A stretch of 64,000 nt of DNA, taken from assembly GCF_010501095.1 (NCBI RefSeq), contig NZ_QVMP01000009.1, forward strand, positions 1-64,000, read 5' to 3'. The stretch comes from Dysgonomonas sp. 520. GTDB taxonomy: Bacteria > Bacteroidota > Bacteroidia > Bacteroidales > Dysgonomonadaceae. Below, one piece after another: positions 8,288-16,016 of the stretch; position 1 is the first letter of the stretch; each line of letters opens with the position of its first letter. Position numbers and translations under genes: made by a program. Under the pieces are notes generated by a model that was not told the origin of the DNA, ran no database searches, and saw only the letters and a program-made list of their open reading frames with translations.

Positions 8288-9214
8288 TTAATAAGAATAA
8301 TATCTTTCATCACTATATAGTAACTGTTTGAATTTTTCTTCAATGAGATGCCTTAGGTATTTTCTTCTCTTATCTAATCCATATTTGTGTATAAGGTATT
8401 CCAGTTCTTGCTTTGAACTCTTTCTTCTTTCATACTTTTTTTCATCAAGTAACTCTATCCAATATTGAGGGTGTGTATACAAAACCATTTTGCGTCTCGC
8501 TTTTTGTGGCATAGTCTTATTCCCATCAAACCTGTCAACAATTAAAAAATCGTCATATTTTTTTAATAAACTATGGAATAAGAATTCTAACTTATCAGTA
8601 TCCAATAAATCTTTTAAAGACCTAATATTAAGCTCCTTTAATTCATCTGTTTTAAAACCTACTTCAAATCTTAAAATATTATCTTTTAACCCATATTGCA
8701 GAGACTTATCATAGATTTTTACATAATAATTATCAAGATCAAACCTCTTGAATTTCATAGATTTTTGATTTTTAGGGTCACGACAAGGCAATTTTAGTTT
8801 AAACATCAAAATAAATTTATCAATAAACCTATTTGGTTCCATGTCTAAATTGACATTAAACCCCATCTCGCAAATCGTCATTCTTGTTTTTGACAAATCA
8901 TATTTCAAGCGTTTCTCTAAATCTTCTAATACCTCCAAAAGATTTTGATAAGTAAAATCATTGTAATTAAACCATTTGTCTTTTTCATTTTTGGATTTTC
9001 GACCTTTCATTGCATTATGATAAGAATGTAATGAACCTTCAAGATGAGTTCCCTTTTGTGTAGAAACTAAACTCATATTGTAAAGCCTTGCAATCTTTGT
9101 ATTTTCTCCATCCTCCTTTTTTATTTCACGAATGGTAGACTTTCGTCTACCATCCATAAAATACTTATCTATAGAGGGTTTATCATCAAAGTATATTTTA
9201 ATGAAATCTATCAC
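8288..9214 (-). CDS. probable replication initiation protein (filamentous-phage/plasmid Rep-like)
   Basis: A 308-residue protein. The block THLEGSLHSYHNAMKGR, a long helical middle, TICEMGFNVNLDME, then ILRFEVGFKTDELKEL and KDLLDTDKLEFLFHSLLKKY resemble the order of motifs in phage-plasmid Rep proteins (Phage_CRI/Rep_trans type), with HSYH as a possible metal site. The basic C-terminus (RRKYLRHLIEEKFKQLLY) suits DNA binding. The start overlaps the stop of the HTH gene by 4 bases (ATGA), so both are translated from one message. The similarity is weak and read by eye, so alternatives such as a mobilisation protein remain. Confidence 0.5.
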   Translation of the reverse strand: MIDFIKIYFDDKPSIDKYFMDGRRKSTIREIKKEDGENTKIARLYNMSLVSTQKGTHLEGSLHSYHNAMKGRKSKNEKDKWFNYNDFTYQNLLEVLEDLEKRLKYDLSKTRMTICEMGFNVNLDMEPNRFIDKFILMFKLKLPCRDPKNQKSMKFKRFDLDNYYVKIYDKSLQYGLKDNILRFEVGFKTDELKELNIRSLKDLLDTDKLEFLFHSLLKKYDDFLIVDRFDGNKTMPQKARRKMVLYTHPQYWIELLDEKKYERRKSSKQELEYLIHKYGLDKRRKYLRHLIEEKFKQLLYSDERYYSY

Positions 9215-9546
9215 GACACCCTCCTTTCCATATGATTGACAAACTCTGTATCTTTACGATTAAGATACTCTACCTTTGTTTCTACTCGACCAGAAAATAC
9301 CCAGTCAAGAATTTCACTACGTTTGAAGTAAATCTTCTTTCTGCCCTGACCCTTATAATAAGGGACTTCATTATGTTGAATCATTTTATTAAGGGCATCC
9401 ATTGAATAACCTGTCAACTCACAAAACCCATCTTTATCTAAAATCTCAGATTCCTCTTTGCTATCACTCGGAAAAAAGATTTTTAGCAAATCTATAAACT
9501 GCCTTACAGTCAATGCTGCTATAGGCAAATCATAATTTATAACCAT
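9211..9546 (-). CDS. excisionase-like helix-turn-helix protein
   Basis: A 111-residue protein. Residues about 38-88 (LDKDGFCELTGYSMDALNKMIQHNEVPYYKGQGRKKIYFKRSEILDWV) are a winged HTH of the excisionase/HTH_17 type, with the typical P-Y-wing-F-R-EI pattern. Such proteins accompany tyrosine recombinases and direct excision or control replication genes. Translationally coupled to the Rep-like gene. A palindrome at 9576-9596, 30 bases upstream of its start, is a natural operator candidate. Confidence 0.75.
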   Translation of the reverse strand: MVINYDLPIAALTVRQFIDLLKIFFPSDSKEESEILDKDGFCELTGYSMDALNKMIQHNEVPYYKGQGRKKIYFKRSEILDWVFSGRVETKVEYLNRKDTEFVNHMERRVS

Positions 9547-9575
9547 AATAACTAAAATTTATATAATGTCTTTCC

Positions 9576-9596
9576 CTCGTTGGTCGACACAACGAG
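9576..9596. promoter_or_regulatory. palindrome upstream of the HTH-Rep operon
   Basis: CTCGTTG (9576-9582) and CAACGAG (9590-9596) are perfect 7-bp arms around a GTCGACA centre. Position fits an operator for the HTH protein or a hairpin of a rolling-circle origin used by the adjacent Rep-like protein. The surrounding 9547-9760 stretch has no gene. Confidence 0.5.
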
Positions 9597-9760
9597 TTGT
9601 TTGACAAATACAAAAAAAGCCTGTGGTCGATGTTTTTTCCAAATTAAAGCTTAGAAAAAACAACTTTACAAACGCCTGTTTTTTAGATATTTACATGATA
9701 TTAGGTAAGGAGATGACTGTGGTTGCTGTGGTCATTTTTTAGAAGAAAGGTGTATTGGGG

Positions 9761-10546
9761 TCATTCTATAATTTTTCTCAGTTCTTTTTCCCATTTGTCA
9801 GGAATATTAGCACCACTACATTCTGCTTTTGTATGTCCTATACTTTGTGCAGATAATGCATACCATTGGTCACCCATAAACGAAGAAAGTATATATATTA
9901 AATATTTCAGTTTAGCTTTTTTAGTTAACTTAAGTTTGTATATGAGATAAAAATCTGCTTTTCTTATGCAAAATAGAAATGTGTTTTTATCTACACTTAT
10001 GGGAGAAAAGGCAATATGATCATCATCAATACAAAGGTCATATATTGCTTCTATTTTCGAATAAGTATCTGGTTTAAAAATTATTTCGTCAAATGGCTCA
10101 ACAGATGTTTCAATTTCGTTATTATCAGAGAAATTGAGATTGTTAATCTCTGACAAAGAAGAAACAAAAGCCTTTTTCACTTTATCTATAGCATTGTTAA
10201 TTACATCTGGAGGAAAAGTGTTGAAACCTATGTATACTGAAAAGTTCGGGTCTCCTGGCTGAGCATCATTCTGACGAGTAACCAAATTAGGAGTAACCAT
10301 ATATAGAACACTCACATTTAACAGTTTTATTCTATCTGCAAGAAGTTTATTCTTTGTTGTTATCGTATATTTTGTAGCTTCTATAATGAGACCTGCAATA
10401 TCTTCTATATCAGTAATTGTAGAAAGAGATAAGCCTAAATTATTTTGAATTGAATCTTTAACAAAGCTCAATAAATCTTCTATTTTAGATAGTTTTCCTT
10501 CTATTTCTCTGTTCAAATCTGGATTCTGCTTAATTTCTTCGTTCAT
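9761..10546 (-). CDS. unknown 261-residue cytoplasmic protein in element 1
   Basis: Not recognised. A hydrophilic, helical N-terminus (about 1-75; EIEGKLSKIEDLLSFVKDSIQNNL) is followed by an alpha/beta region (about 95-210; FSVYIGFNTFPPDVINNAIDKVKKAF, FLFCIRKADFYLIYKLKL), then a segment with one Cys-His pair (IGHTKAECSGANIPDKWEKELRKIIE). No signal peptide or membrane span. It sits alone between the integrase and the HTH-Rep operon, a usual accessory-gene position. Defence, regulatory or structural roles are all possible. Confidence 0.6.
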   Translation of the reverse strand: MNEEIKQNPDLNREIEGKLSKIEDLLSFVKDSIQNNLGLSLSTITDIEDIAGLIIEATKYTITTKNKLLADRIKLLNVSVLYMVTPNLVTRQNDAQPGDPNFSVYIGFNTFPPDVINNAIDKVKKAFVSSLSEINNLNFSDNNEIETSVEPFDEIIFKPDTYSKIEAIYDLCIDDDHIAFSPISVDKNTFLFCIRKADFYLIYKLKLTKKAKLKYLIYILSSFMGDQWYALSAQSIGHTKAECSGANIPDKWEKELRKIIE

Positions 10547-10571
10547 GATATTTTAAGATTAATGCCTAAAC

Positions 10572-11864
10572 TTACAAAACTTTTGCAGCTTCATCAATAA
10601 CAGAACTGCCAAAACTATCGAGATATGTATTTGTCGTTTGTAAATCGTTATGTCCCAGAATCTGACTTATAACTTCACGAGGTATATTATTTCCTTGCAG
10701 TGTCATAGCCATTGTATGACGAGAAACGTAGCTTGTCAGGTTAATATCTTCCATTTCTAATTCTTTTGCTAACAGTTTAAGCGAAGTTGAATATTTCTTA
10801 TATCTATAGCGAATGTGTTTGTATAGTTTCTCATCCGTATATCCTTCTATCGAAACAATCGGCAGAATATAATGTGGAACTATTTTGGTATTATTCTTAA
10901 ACCATTCGATAAGACTTGATATTTCATCTGTGATCTTTATTTGAATAGGAGATATTTTTCTCTGGGTCTGTGTCTTTTGACGTTTGTATACTATATAACT
11001 GCCATTTTCATACCTGATTATATTTTTGCTTTGGAGTTGAGCCATATCAATAAAGCTAATACCATAGCAGTAATAGGAAAACAGAAATAGTTTTCTTGCT
11101 GTCTCTGTCCTGATGGATTTACCTTGACACTCTTTTAGTTGAGTTAAATAAACAGATGGCAAATACCGCTTTTCAGTTTCTTCTTCTAAATCGGCAATAC
11201 TAAAACCATTCTTCCCGAATGGATATGTAGAAGGAGAGCCTTCATTTGCTTTTATAGCCATATTTAGAATTGAGCGTAAAGTTTTCATATAATATTTACG
11301 AGTATTACCAGCATTCCCACTTCTTAAGGTCTTTTTCCCTTTCTTTGTAGTTGTTATTCGTGGCTTTTGAAGCCATATATCAAAGTCTATTACATATTTC
11401 AAGTCTATTTCACTAAATATTCTCTCTCCGAATTTTTTGTCATATAATTGCAATATATGTAATGTGTTAGCATAAGTGTTAGCATTTCCTGTATGTCCCG
11501 TTTCCTTAAGTTGACTTATGGTTTTTTGAAAGTAATCTTGTATTTTTCCTCTTTTGGCTCTGTTCAAAAACTTTTCTTCAAATTGATTTAGAGTCCAATC
11601 AGTTCTATTTCGTTCAAAGTCTGATATTATATCATTAGCTCTGTTCTCATATTCATTTAAGAGAATATTATACTTTTCATAATCGGCAGTCAGCCTTTTA
11701 TCCTTTTTGTACCGTTCGGCATCTTTATCCCATTGTTTTTCTGTCGCAGATAAACCAAAAGAAAAATATTTTGGCTTTCGATTCCTTGTTATACGAAGTC
11801 TGACAGGATAAGTTTCATCAGTATTCTTTTGATGTGTCCACAGAATAAATTTAATGTTAGCCAT
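10572..11864 (-). CDS. tyrosine recombinase (integrase) of element 1
   Basis: A 430-residue integrase counted from MANIKF; an in-frame ATG 8 codons upstream lies inside the tandem arm repeats and is less likely. Arm-binding/N-terminal domain about 1-95, SAM-like core-binding domain about 100-210, catalytic domain about 235-430 with SRHTMA (about 381-386), LGHNDLQTT and tyrosine TYLDSF (about 414). The box that normally holds the first catalytic arginine reads YCYGISFIDM, with tyrosine at that position, as in IntDOT-type enzymes that lack Arg I. It lies next to the right attachment site, facing into the element. Confidence 0.9.
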   Translation of the reverse strand: MANIKFILWTHQKNTDETYPVRLRITRNRKPKYFSFGLSATEKQWDKDAERYKKDKRLTADYEKYNILLNEYENRANDIISDFERNRTDWTLNQFEEKFLNRAKRGKIQDYFQKTISQLKETGHTGNANTYANTLHILQLYDKKFGERIFSEIDLKYVIDFDIWLQKPRITTTKKGKKTLRSGNAGNTRKYYMKTLRSILNMAIKANEGSPSTYPFGKNGFSIADLEEETEKRYLPSVYLTQLKECQGKSIRTETARKLFLFSYYCYGISFIDMAQLQSKNIIRYENGSYIVYKRQKTQTQRKISPIQIKITDEISSLIEWFKNNTKIVPHYILPIVSIEGYTDEKLYKHIRYRYKKYSTSLKLLAKELEMEDINLTSYVSRHTMAMTLQGNNIPREVISQILGHNDLQTTNTYLDSFGSSVIDEAAKVL

Positions 11865-11866
11865 AA

Positions 11867-11888
11867 TAGTAAAACAATAGTAAAACAT
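11867..11888. repeat. right arm-type repeats overlapping the integrase 5' end
   Basis: TAGTAAAACAA (11867-11877) and TAGTAAAACAT (11878-11888) in tandem with an 11-bp period, the same motif as at 2963-2984. They immediately precede the MANIKF start, so integrase binding here could also repress its own gene. Confidence 0.7.
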
Positions 11889-11993
11889 TTATTACAACAT
11901 GATACAAAATGATTATCTTTGCATCATTGATTATCAGATGTAAATATAATGAAATACAACGAAATACCAAAACAAAAGTATATAAAACTCACC

Positions 11994-12036
11994 TCTGGGG
12001 GGCGTGTGGTCGCGGGTTCAAGTCCCGCCATCCCGA
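11994..12036 (+). pseudogene. displaced 3' half of tRNA-Pro (right attachment site)
   Basis: Carries the anticodon loop, variable loop, T arm (perfect GCGGG/CCCGC stem) and acceptor 3' strand CATCCCG A, but no 5' half. Compared with 2866-2908 it is identical for the first 20 bases and then differs at four positions. The original tRNA terminator still follows at 12048-12085. Confidence 0.9.
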
Positions 12037-12047
12037 CCGATGAAAAT

Positions 12048-12085
12048 CAGTCACTTACAAACAATATGTAAGTGGCTGTTTTATT
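12048..12085 (+). terminator. original tRNA-Pro terminator
   Basis: CAGTCACTTACA (12048-12059) pairs with TGTAAGTGGCTG (12067-12078), followed by TTTTATTTT. It is now separated from the functional tRNA by element 1. Confidence 0.8.
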
Positions 12086-12225
12086 TTACTGACGGATTAC
12101 TGATGTTTTTTTATCCGCTTCCGAATTTTCAATCATTTATTTTCAGTGTAATACATTTCGATGTGCAGAGATAGTGATTCTTATCCCTAATTTTTATAAT
12201 CTTAGGAGGTTATAGTTTAATAAAG

Positions 12226-12233
12226 TATATTTG
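12226..12233 (+). promoter_or_regulatory. -7 promoter box of the aspartate dehydrogenase-like gene
   Basis: TATATTTG matches TAnnTTTG and ends 5 bases before the ATG at 12239, implying a leaderless or very short-leader transcript. Confidence 0.55.
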
Positions 12234-12238
12234 CAGGC

Positions 12239-13027
12239 ATGAAAAAGTTAGTAATTGTAGGATGTGGACGGCTTGCCGAAATAGTTGCGGATGCCGTTAT
12301 TAATGGAGTATTGTCCGATTATGATTTAGTGGGTGCTTATTCTCGTACACCATCTAAGGCAGAGCATATGGCTGTCAAAATGCAGCAACACGGAAGAACT
12401 TGTAAAGCATGTACAACACTTGATGATTTGCTGGCATTGAAACCTGATTATCTGGTTGAAGCTGCGTCGCCTGCTGCCATGCGCCAAATAGCCTTGCCGA
12501 CATTGAAAAACGGGACATCTATTGTAACCTTATCTATTGGAGCTTTAGCCGATGCCGATTTTTACGAAGAGGTAAAAAATACAGCCAAAGCCAATGGTTC
12601 TCGCGTATACATTGCCTCGGGTGCTACGGGAGGCTTTGATGTATTACGGACTGCGGCCTTAATGGGTAATGCTTCGGCCAAATTTTTCAACGAAAAAGGA
12701 GTACGTGCGCTAAGGCGTTCGTCTGTTTATAATGAATTGCTGGAAACGGAAAAACGCATTGTTTTTTCAGGAACGGCAACAGAGGCTATCGGTACATTTC
12801 CCACAGGACTTAATGTAGCGGTTGCAGCTTCGCTGGCCTCCGTTGGTCCCGAAAAAATGCAGGTGGCTATGCAATCTACACCCGGTTTTGTGGGCGACAC
12901 ACAACGGGTTGAAATAAAAAACGATCAGGTACATGCCGTAGTGGATGTATATAGTGCTACGCCCGAAATTGCGGGTTGGTCGGTAGTGAGTACACTGCTA
13001 AATATCGCTTCTCCGATTGTATTCTGA
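12239..13027 (+). CDS. aspartate dehydrogenase-like NAD(P)-binding protein
   Basis: A 262-residue protein. An N-terminal Rossmann fold (VIVGCGRLAEIVADAV, residues 4-19), a second beta strand with AYSRTPSKAE, then the DUF108/aspartate dehydrogenase part with EAASPAAMRQIALPTLKNG, SGATGGFDVLRTAAL and a C-terminal NLNVAVAASLAS-like block (FPTGLNVAVAASLASVGPEK). Family members convert L-aspartate to iminoaspartate, sometimes for NAD synthesis. No nad genes are adjacent, so the physiological substrate is uncertain. The 3' end overlaps the convergent dehydrogenase by 30 bases. Confidence 0.78.
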   Translation: MKKLVIVGCGRLAEIVADAVINGVLSDYDLVGAYSRTPSKAEHMAVKMQQHGRTCKACTTLDDLLALKPDYLVEAASPAAMRQIALPTLKNGTSIVTLSIGALADADFYEEVKNTAKANGSRVYIASGATGGFDVLRTAALMGNASAKFFNEKGVRALRRSSVYNELLETEKRIVFSGTATEAIGTFPTGLNVAVAASLASVGPEKMQVAMQSTPGFVGDTQRVEIKNDQVHAVVDVYSATPEIAGWSVVSTLLNIASPIVF

Positions 13028-13894
13028 CAGGTTTGCCAATACTTTTTCGCTTAGCCGGTCGAATGCCTGACGTGTTCGCCCGGTTGACACTTGCATACAA
13101 CGCACATGAGGGTGCGTGAGGAGGTGTTTGTCACCCAATGCTCCTAACGTATCGCAAAAACAAAGGTTATTCTCATTCAACCATTGGGTAAACGGAGTTT
13201 CGTCCCATGCGGGTGATAGTCCGGTATTGAATAGTATCTTTTTGTTGCCAAGCTGCTCAAATTCGGCTTTGTGCAGTAGAACCGTATTTTTGTTGAGGCA
13301 GCAGCAAACAACTTCACTTTGTTCAAGTAGTTCGCTTAATGGCAAAAAACTATACCCTTTGGCTTTAGCTTCTGCTTTTTCGCTACGGGCAAAATAGGAA
13401 ATGTCGGCTCCGAAAAACTTCAAGGCATCGGCTATCATACCTCCCGATTTGCCAAGTCCAATAATACCGGCTTTCAAACCGGTTATTTCGCGGGGCATAT
13501 CGTCCCACGGTTCCTGTCCGAATCCGTGCAGGCAACGCACCAGTTCGCTAATTACATATTCTACCACACCTTCGTCGCCGTAGTCACGTATTCCGGTTAC
13601 TGTAATGCCTCGTTCGTTGGCATACCTAATGTCTACATTTGCACTTTCGGGCGAATATAACGAACAGCACATGCCAATGTATTTTACATTCGGACATTTT
13701 TCCAGTGCATATTGGTTGATGCGCGAAGTATAACTTAAAAGTACTGCATCGGCATCGCCAATACGTGCTGCAATTTCGTCGTCGTTTGCAGGTATATTGT
13801 TGTGCATAACAACTTCATTCGCAAAGGAATGTAGTGCTTCTTCGGCTGATGGAATCAGGCTTACAGGCTCTATGGCTACAAGTTTTCGGAACAT
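12998..13894 (-). CDS. D-2-hydroxyacid dehydrogenase family protein
   Basis: About 298 residues counted from MFRKLVAIEP; the longer reading frame adds 13 unlikely residues. The substrate-domain N-terminus is followed by the NAD-binding Rossmann motif GLKAGIIGLGKSGGMIADALKFFGADISYFAR (about residues 140-172). The usual order of catalytic segments is present, though the catalytic Arg/Glu/His triad is not obvious (CCLNKNTVLLH, FCDTLGALGDKHLL). Members reduce 2-oxoacids or oxidise D-hydroxyacids. Converges on and overlaps the previous gene by 30 bases at the 3' ends. Confidence 0.75.
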   Translation of the reverse strand: MFRKLVAIEPVSLIPSAEEALHSFANEVVMHNNIPANDDEIAARIGDADAVLLSYTSRINQYALEKCPNVKYIGMCCSLYSPESANVDIRYANERGITVTGIRDYGDEGVVEYVISELVRCLHGFGQEPWDDMPREITGLKAGIIGLGKSGGMIADALKFFGADISYFARSEKAEAKAKGYSFLPLSELLEQSEVVCCCLNKNTVLLHKAEFEQLGNKKILFNTGLSPAWDETPFTQWLNENNLCFCDTLGALGDKHLLTHPHVRCMQVSTGRTRQAFDRLSEKVLANLSEYNRRSDI

Positions 13895-14240
13895 GATATT
13901 TTTATTTAAAGAGCATAAAGTTAACGAAAACATTCGGGGTTTTCAAAACAAACCGGAAACCCCGAATGTTTTTATATTTCCAATAAAACAGGCTTATTTG
14001 CAAGTTCGTATTGTTCATTAAGCATTGAGGCGTTCACGAAAGTTGTATTGTCAATCTTTTCTATACCTTTTTCCACTCTTTTTTTTGCAGTCCTATCACT
14101 ATTAATGATTATCATAACGCATAGTGCATTTAGAAGATAATAGGCTTTTTGGGAGATTTCTTTTGTTTAGAAAAATCGAATCAAGTAATATATTAATACG
14201 AATCATGGATAAGAAAACCGGGCACATCATTCTTTTTTAC

Positions 14241-14248
14241 TAAATTTG
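14241..14248 (+). promoter_or_regulatory. -7 promoter box of the MFS transporter gene
   Basis: TAAATTTG matches the Bacteroidetes -7 box. The ATG at 14298 is about 50 bases downstream, leaving a normal 5' leader. The rest of 13895-14240 shows no gene. Confidence 0.6.
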
Positions 14249-14297
14249 TCCGTTTTTTAATCTAAATAGGAAAACACAATAAAATAACTTAAATATT

Positions 14298-15665
14298 ATG
14301 ACTGAATATTTGCAAAGAAAATTAAGCGACTCAAAAGCTGCCAGATGGACAGTTTTGTGTGTTGTAGCTTTCACTATGTTCTGTGGCTATTTTATCACAG
14401 ATATCATGGCTCCATTGATGGAAATGTTAAGTGCCGAATTCAACTGGACAGCAAGTGAATACGGACTATTCAATATGGCCTATGGTTGGCTCAACGTTTT
14501 CCTTTTTATGCTGATTTTCAGCGGTATGATTCTTGATAAATTCGGAGTGCGCATAACAGGTATAGGAGCCTGTATATTGATGATTACAGGATGTGCCATA
14601 AAATATTATGCAATATCAAATACTTTTGCAGGAACACTTTTTGGCGTGAAAATGCAGGTTATTATTGCTTGCGTAGGATTTGCTATATTCGCCTTAGGTA
14701 TTGAAACTGCAGGGATCACCGTTACGAAAGTTATTGTACGTTGGTTTAAAGGTCACGAAATGGCATTGGCTATGGGAATACAAGTTGCAGTGGCCAGATT
14801 GGGAACCGGCTTGGCTATGGCAACCACAATACCGATGGCTAAACACTTTCAAAGTCTTTCAATGCCCATCCTTATCGGGTTAATAGCTTTATGTATCGGA
14901 CTTATTGCATATCTTGTTTTCTGTGTAATGGATCGTAAATTGGATGCTTCGATAGATGCTAATGATGAAGATAAAGAAGAGCCGTTCAAAGCAAAAGATA
15001 TACTTTCGATCATTAATAATAAAGGATTCTGGCTTATAGCCCTTTTATGCGTGTTGTTTTACTCGGCTGTATTCCCTTTCCTTAAATATGCAACCGCATT
15101 GATGATAAACAAATATGAGGTGAAATCATCCCTGGCAGGATTAATTCCGGCAATTCTTCCATTCGGAACGATCTTACTGACACCTTTATTTGGAGGTATT
15201 TATGATAAAAAAGGCAGAGGCGCAAGTATAATGATGCTTGGTGCGGCTTTACTTATAGTTGTTCACTTCTTATTTTCGTTGCCTCTACTCAATTTCTGGT
15301 GGTTTGCCGCATTCCTTATGATTCTTCTAGGTGTTGCATTCTCCTTGGTTCCGTCTGCTATGTGGCCTTCTGTGCCAAAGATTATACCCGAAAATAAAGT
15401 GGGGACGGCTTATGGTTTAATTTTCTGGGTACAAAACATCGGATTAAGCCTTGTTCCTCTTCTTATAGGTTGGGTTCTGGAAAAATTTTGTATCATAGGA
15501 ACTAAGGTGGGCGAAAACGGTAAGGATGTTCCTGTATATGACTTTACTCTTCCGATGATAATATTCACTTGTTTTGGTATTTTGTCATTTTTCATTGCAA
15601 TAATGCTGAAAGCCGAGGACAAGAAAAAAGGCTACGGTTTGGAAAGACCGAATATGAAAGAATAA
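14298..15665 (+). CDS. major facilitator superfamily transporter
   Basis: A 455-residue inner-membrane protein with about 12 hydrophobic spans in two six-helix halves separated by a charged loop (about 215-235; DASIDANDEDKEEPFKAKD). The MFS motif A region is visible between TM2 and TM3 (MILDKFGVRITG) and recurs as GGIYDKKGRGAS between TM8 and TM9. Overall it resembles MFSD1/nitrate-symporter-like carriers. The substrate cannot be read from sequence, and the neighbours give no pathway. Confidence 0.85.
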   Translation: MTEYLQRKLSDSKAARWTVLCVVAFTMFCGYFITDIMAPLMEMLSAEFNWTASEYGLFNMAYGWLNVFLFMLIFSGMILDKFGVRITGIGACILMITGCAIKYYAISNTFAGTLFGVKMQVIIACVGFAIFALGIETAGITVTKVIVRWFKGHEMALAMGIQVAVARLGTGLAMATTIPMAKHFQSLSMPILIGLIALCIGLIAYLVFCVMDRKLDASIDANDEDKEEPFKAKDILSIINNKGFWLIALLCVLFYSAVFPFLKYATALMINKYEVKSSLAGLIPAILPFGTILLTPLFGGIYDKKGRGASIMMLGAALLIVVHFLFSLPLLNFWWFAAFLMILLGVAFSLVPSAMWPSVPKIIPENKVGTAYGLIFWVQNIGLSLVPLLIGWVLEKFCIIGTKVGENGKDVPVYDFTLPMIIFTCFGILSFFIAIMLKAEDKKKGYGLERPNMKE

Positions 15666-15692
15666 AAATGATTATACTTCTGAGCTAATAAA

Positions 15693-15726
15693 CGAGGTGA
15701 TGTTGTTCCAAACATCACCTCGTTTT
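15693..15726 (+). terminator. terminator of the MFS transporter gene
   Basis: CGAGGTGATGTT (15693-15704) pairs perfectly with AACATCACCTCG (15711-15722), followed by TTTTCTGT. Confidence 0.9.
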
Positions 15727-15802
15727 CTGTCTATAAATGCAGGAAGAATCCAATCGGCATTAGTTTCTGTTATATGGAAAACAAAATATACCATTGAAGT
15801 CA

Positions 15803-15927
15803 TCTAGACTTTTTAAATTATACTTAATTTTTGAGTTTTTGTCATGTTGAACGTAGTGAAACATCTAAAAAACAGATCCTTCGATACTCTCAGGATGACA
15901 AAATTGAATAAAACGAAAAAGTCTAGA
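15803..15927. repeat. MITE-like element, copy 1
   Basis: Terminal inverted repeats TCTAGACTTTTT (15803-15814) and AAAAAGTCTAGA (15916-15927) flank a core containing GTCATGTTGAACGTAGTGAA and CTTCGATACTCTCAGGATGAC. A nearly identical copy lies in the opposite orientation at 21217-21342, and the similarity extends a few bases beyond both ends. No ORF. The pair encloses fba, proS and NlpC/P60. Confidence 0.8.
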
Positions 15928-15955
15928 CGGTTTCATTCTAAATAATGGAATAAAA

Positions 15956-15989
15956 AAAAGGTTCGACTCAGAAACGAGTCGAACCTTTT
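15956..15989 (-). terminator. terminator of fba
   Basis: GGTTCGACTC (15960-15969) pairs with GAGTCGAACC (15976-15985). Flanking A and T runs make it functional on the minus strand, 28 bases beyond the fba stop. Confidence 0.85.
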
Positions 15990-16016
15990 GATATGCTTAA
16001 CTTAATCAAGTGCTGA

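Larger units (their letters stand above)
2866..12013. mobile_element. integrative element 1 in tRNA-Pro (about 9.1 kb)
   Basis: The ends are a perfect 20-base direct repeat (TCTGGGGGGCGTGTGGTCGC) at 2866-2885 and 11994-12013, within a longer imperfect repeat of the tRNA-Pro 3' half. Between them lie a tyrosine recombinase next to the right end, an HTH excisionase-like gene, a Rep-like gene and cargo (DUF6660, TonB receptor, CDF transporter, structured RNA, small envelope proteins). No relaxase, coupling ATPase or type IV secretion gene is visible, so it is not self-conjugative. It may be mobilisable, satellite-like or an integrated replicon. Confidence 0.9.

Noticed and set aside
11914-11921. 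TATCTTTG on the plus strand near the right end as an outward promoter
   Set aside because: No -33 element at proper spacing and no gene directly downstream except the tRNA fragment.
14114-14141. Segment resembling the terminal repeat of the 34678 element (CATAGTGCATTTAGAAG)
   Set aside because: Only about 15 bases match and no partner repeat or core is present; could be chance or a distant remnant.
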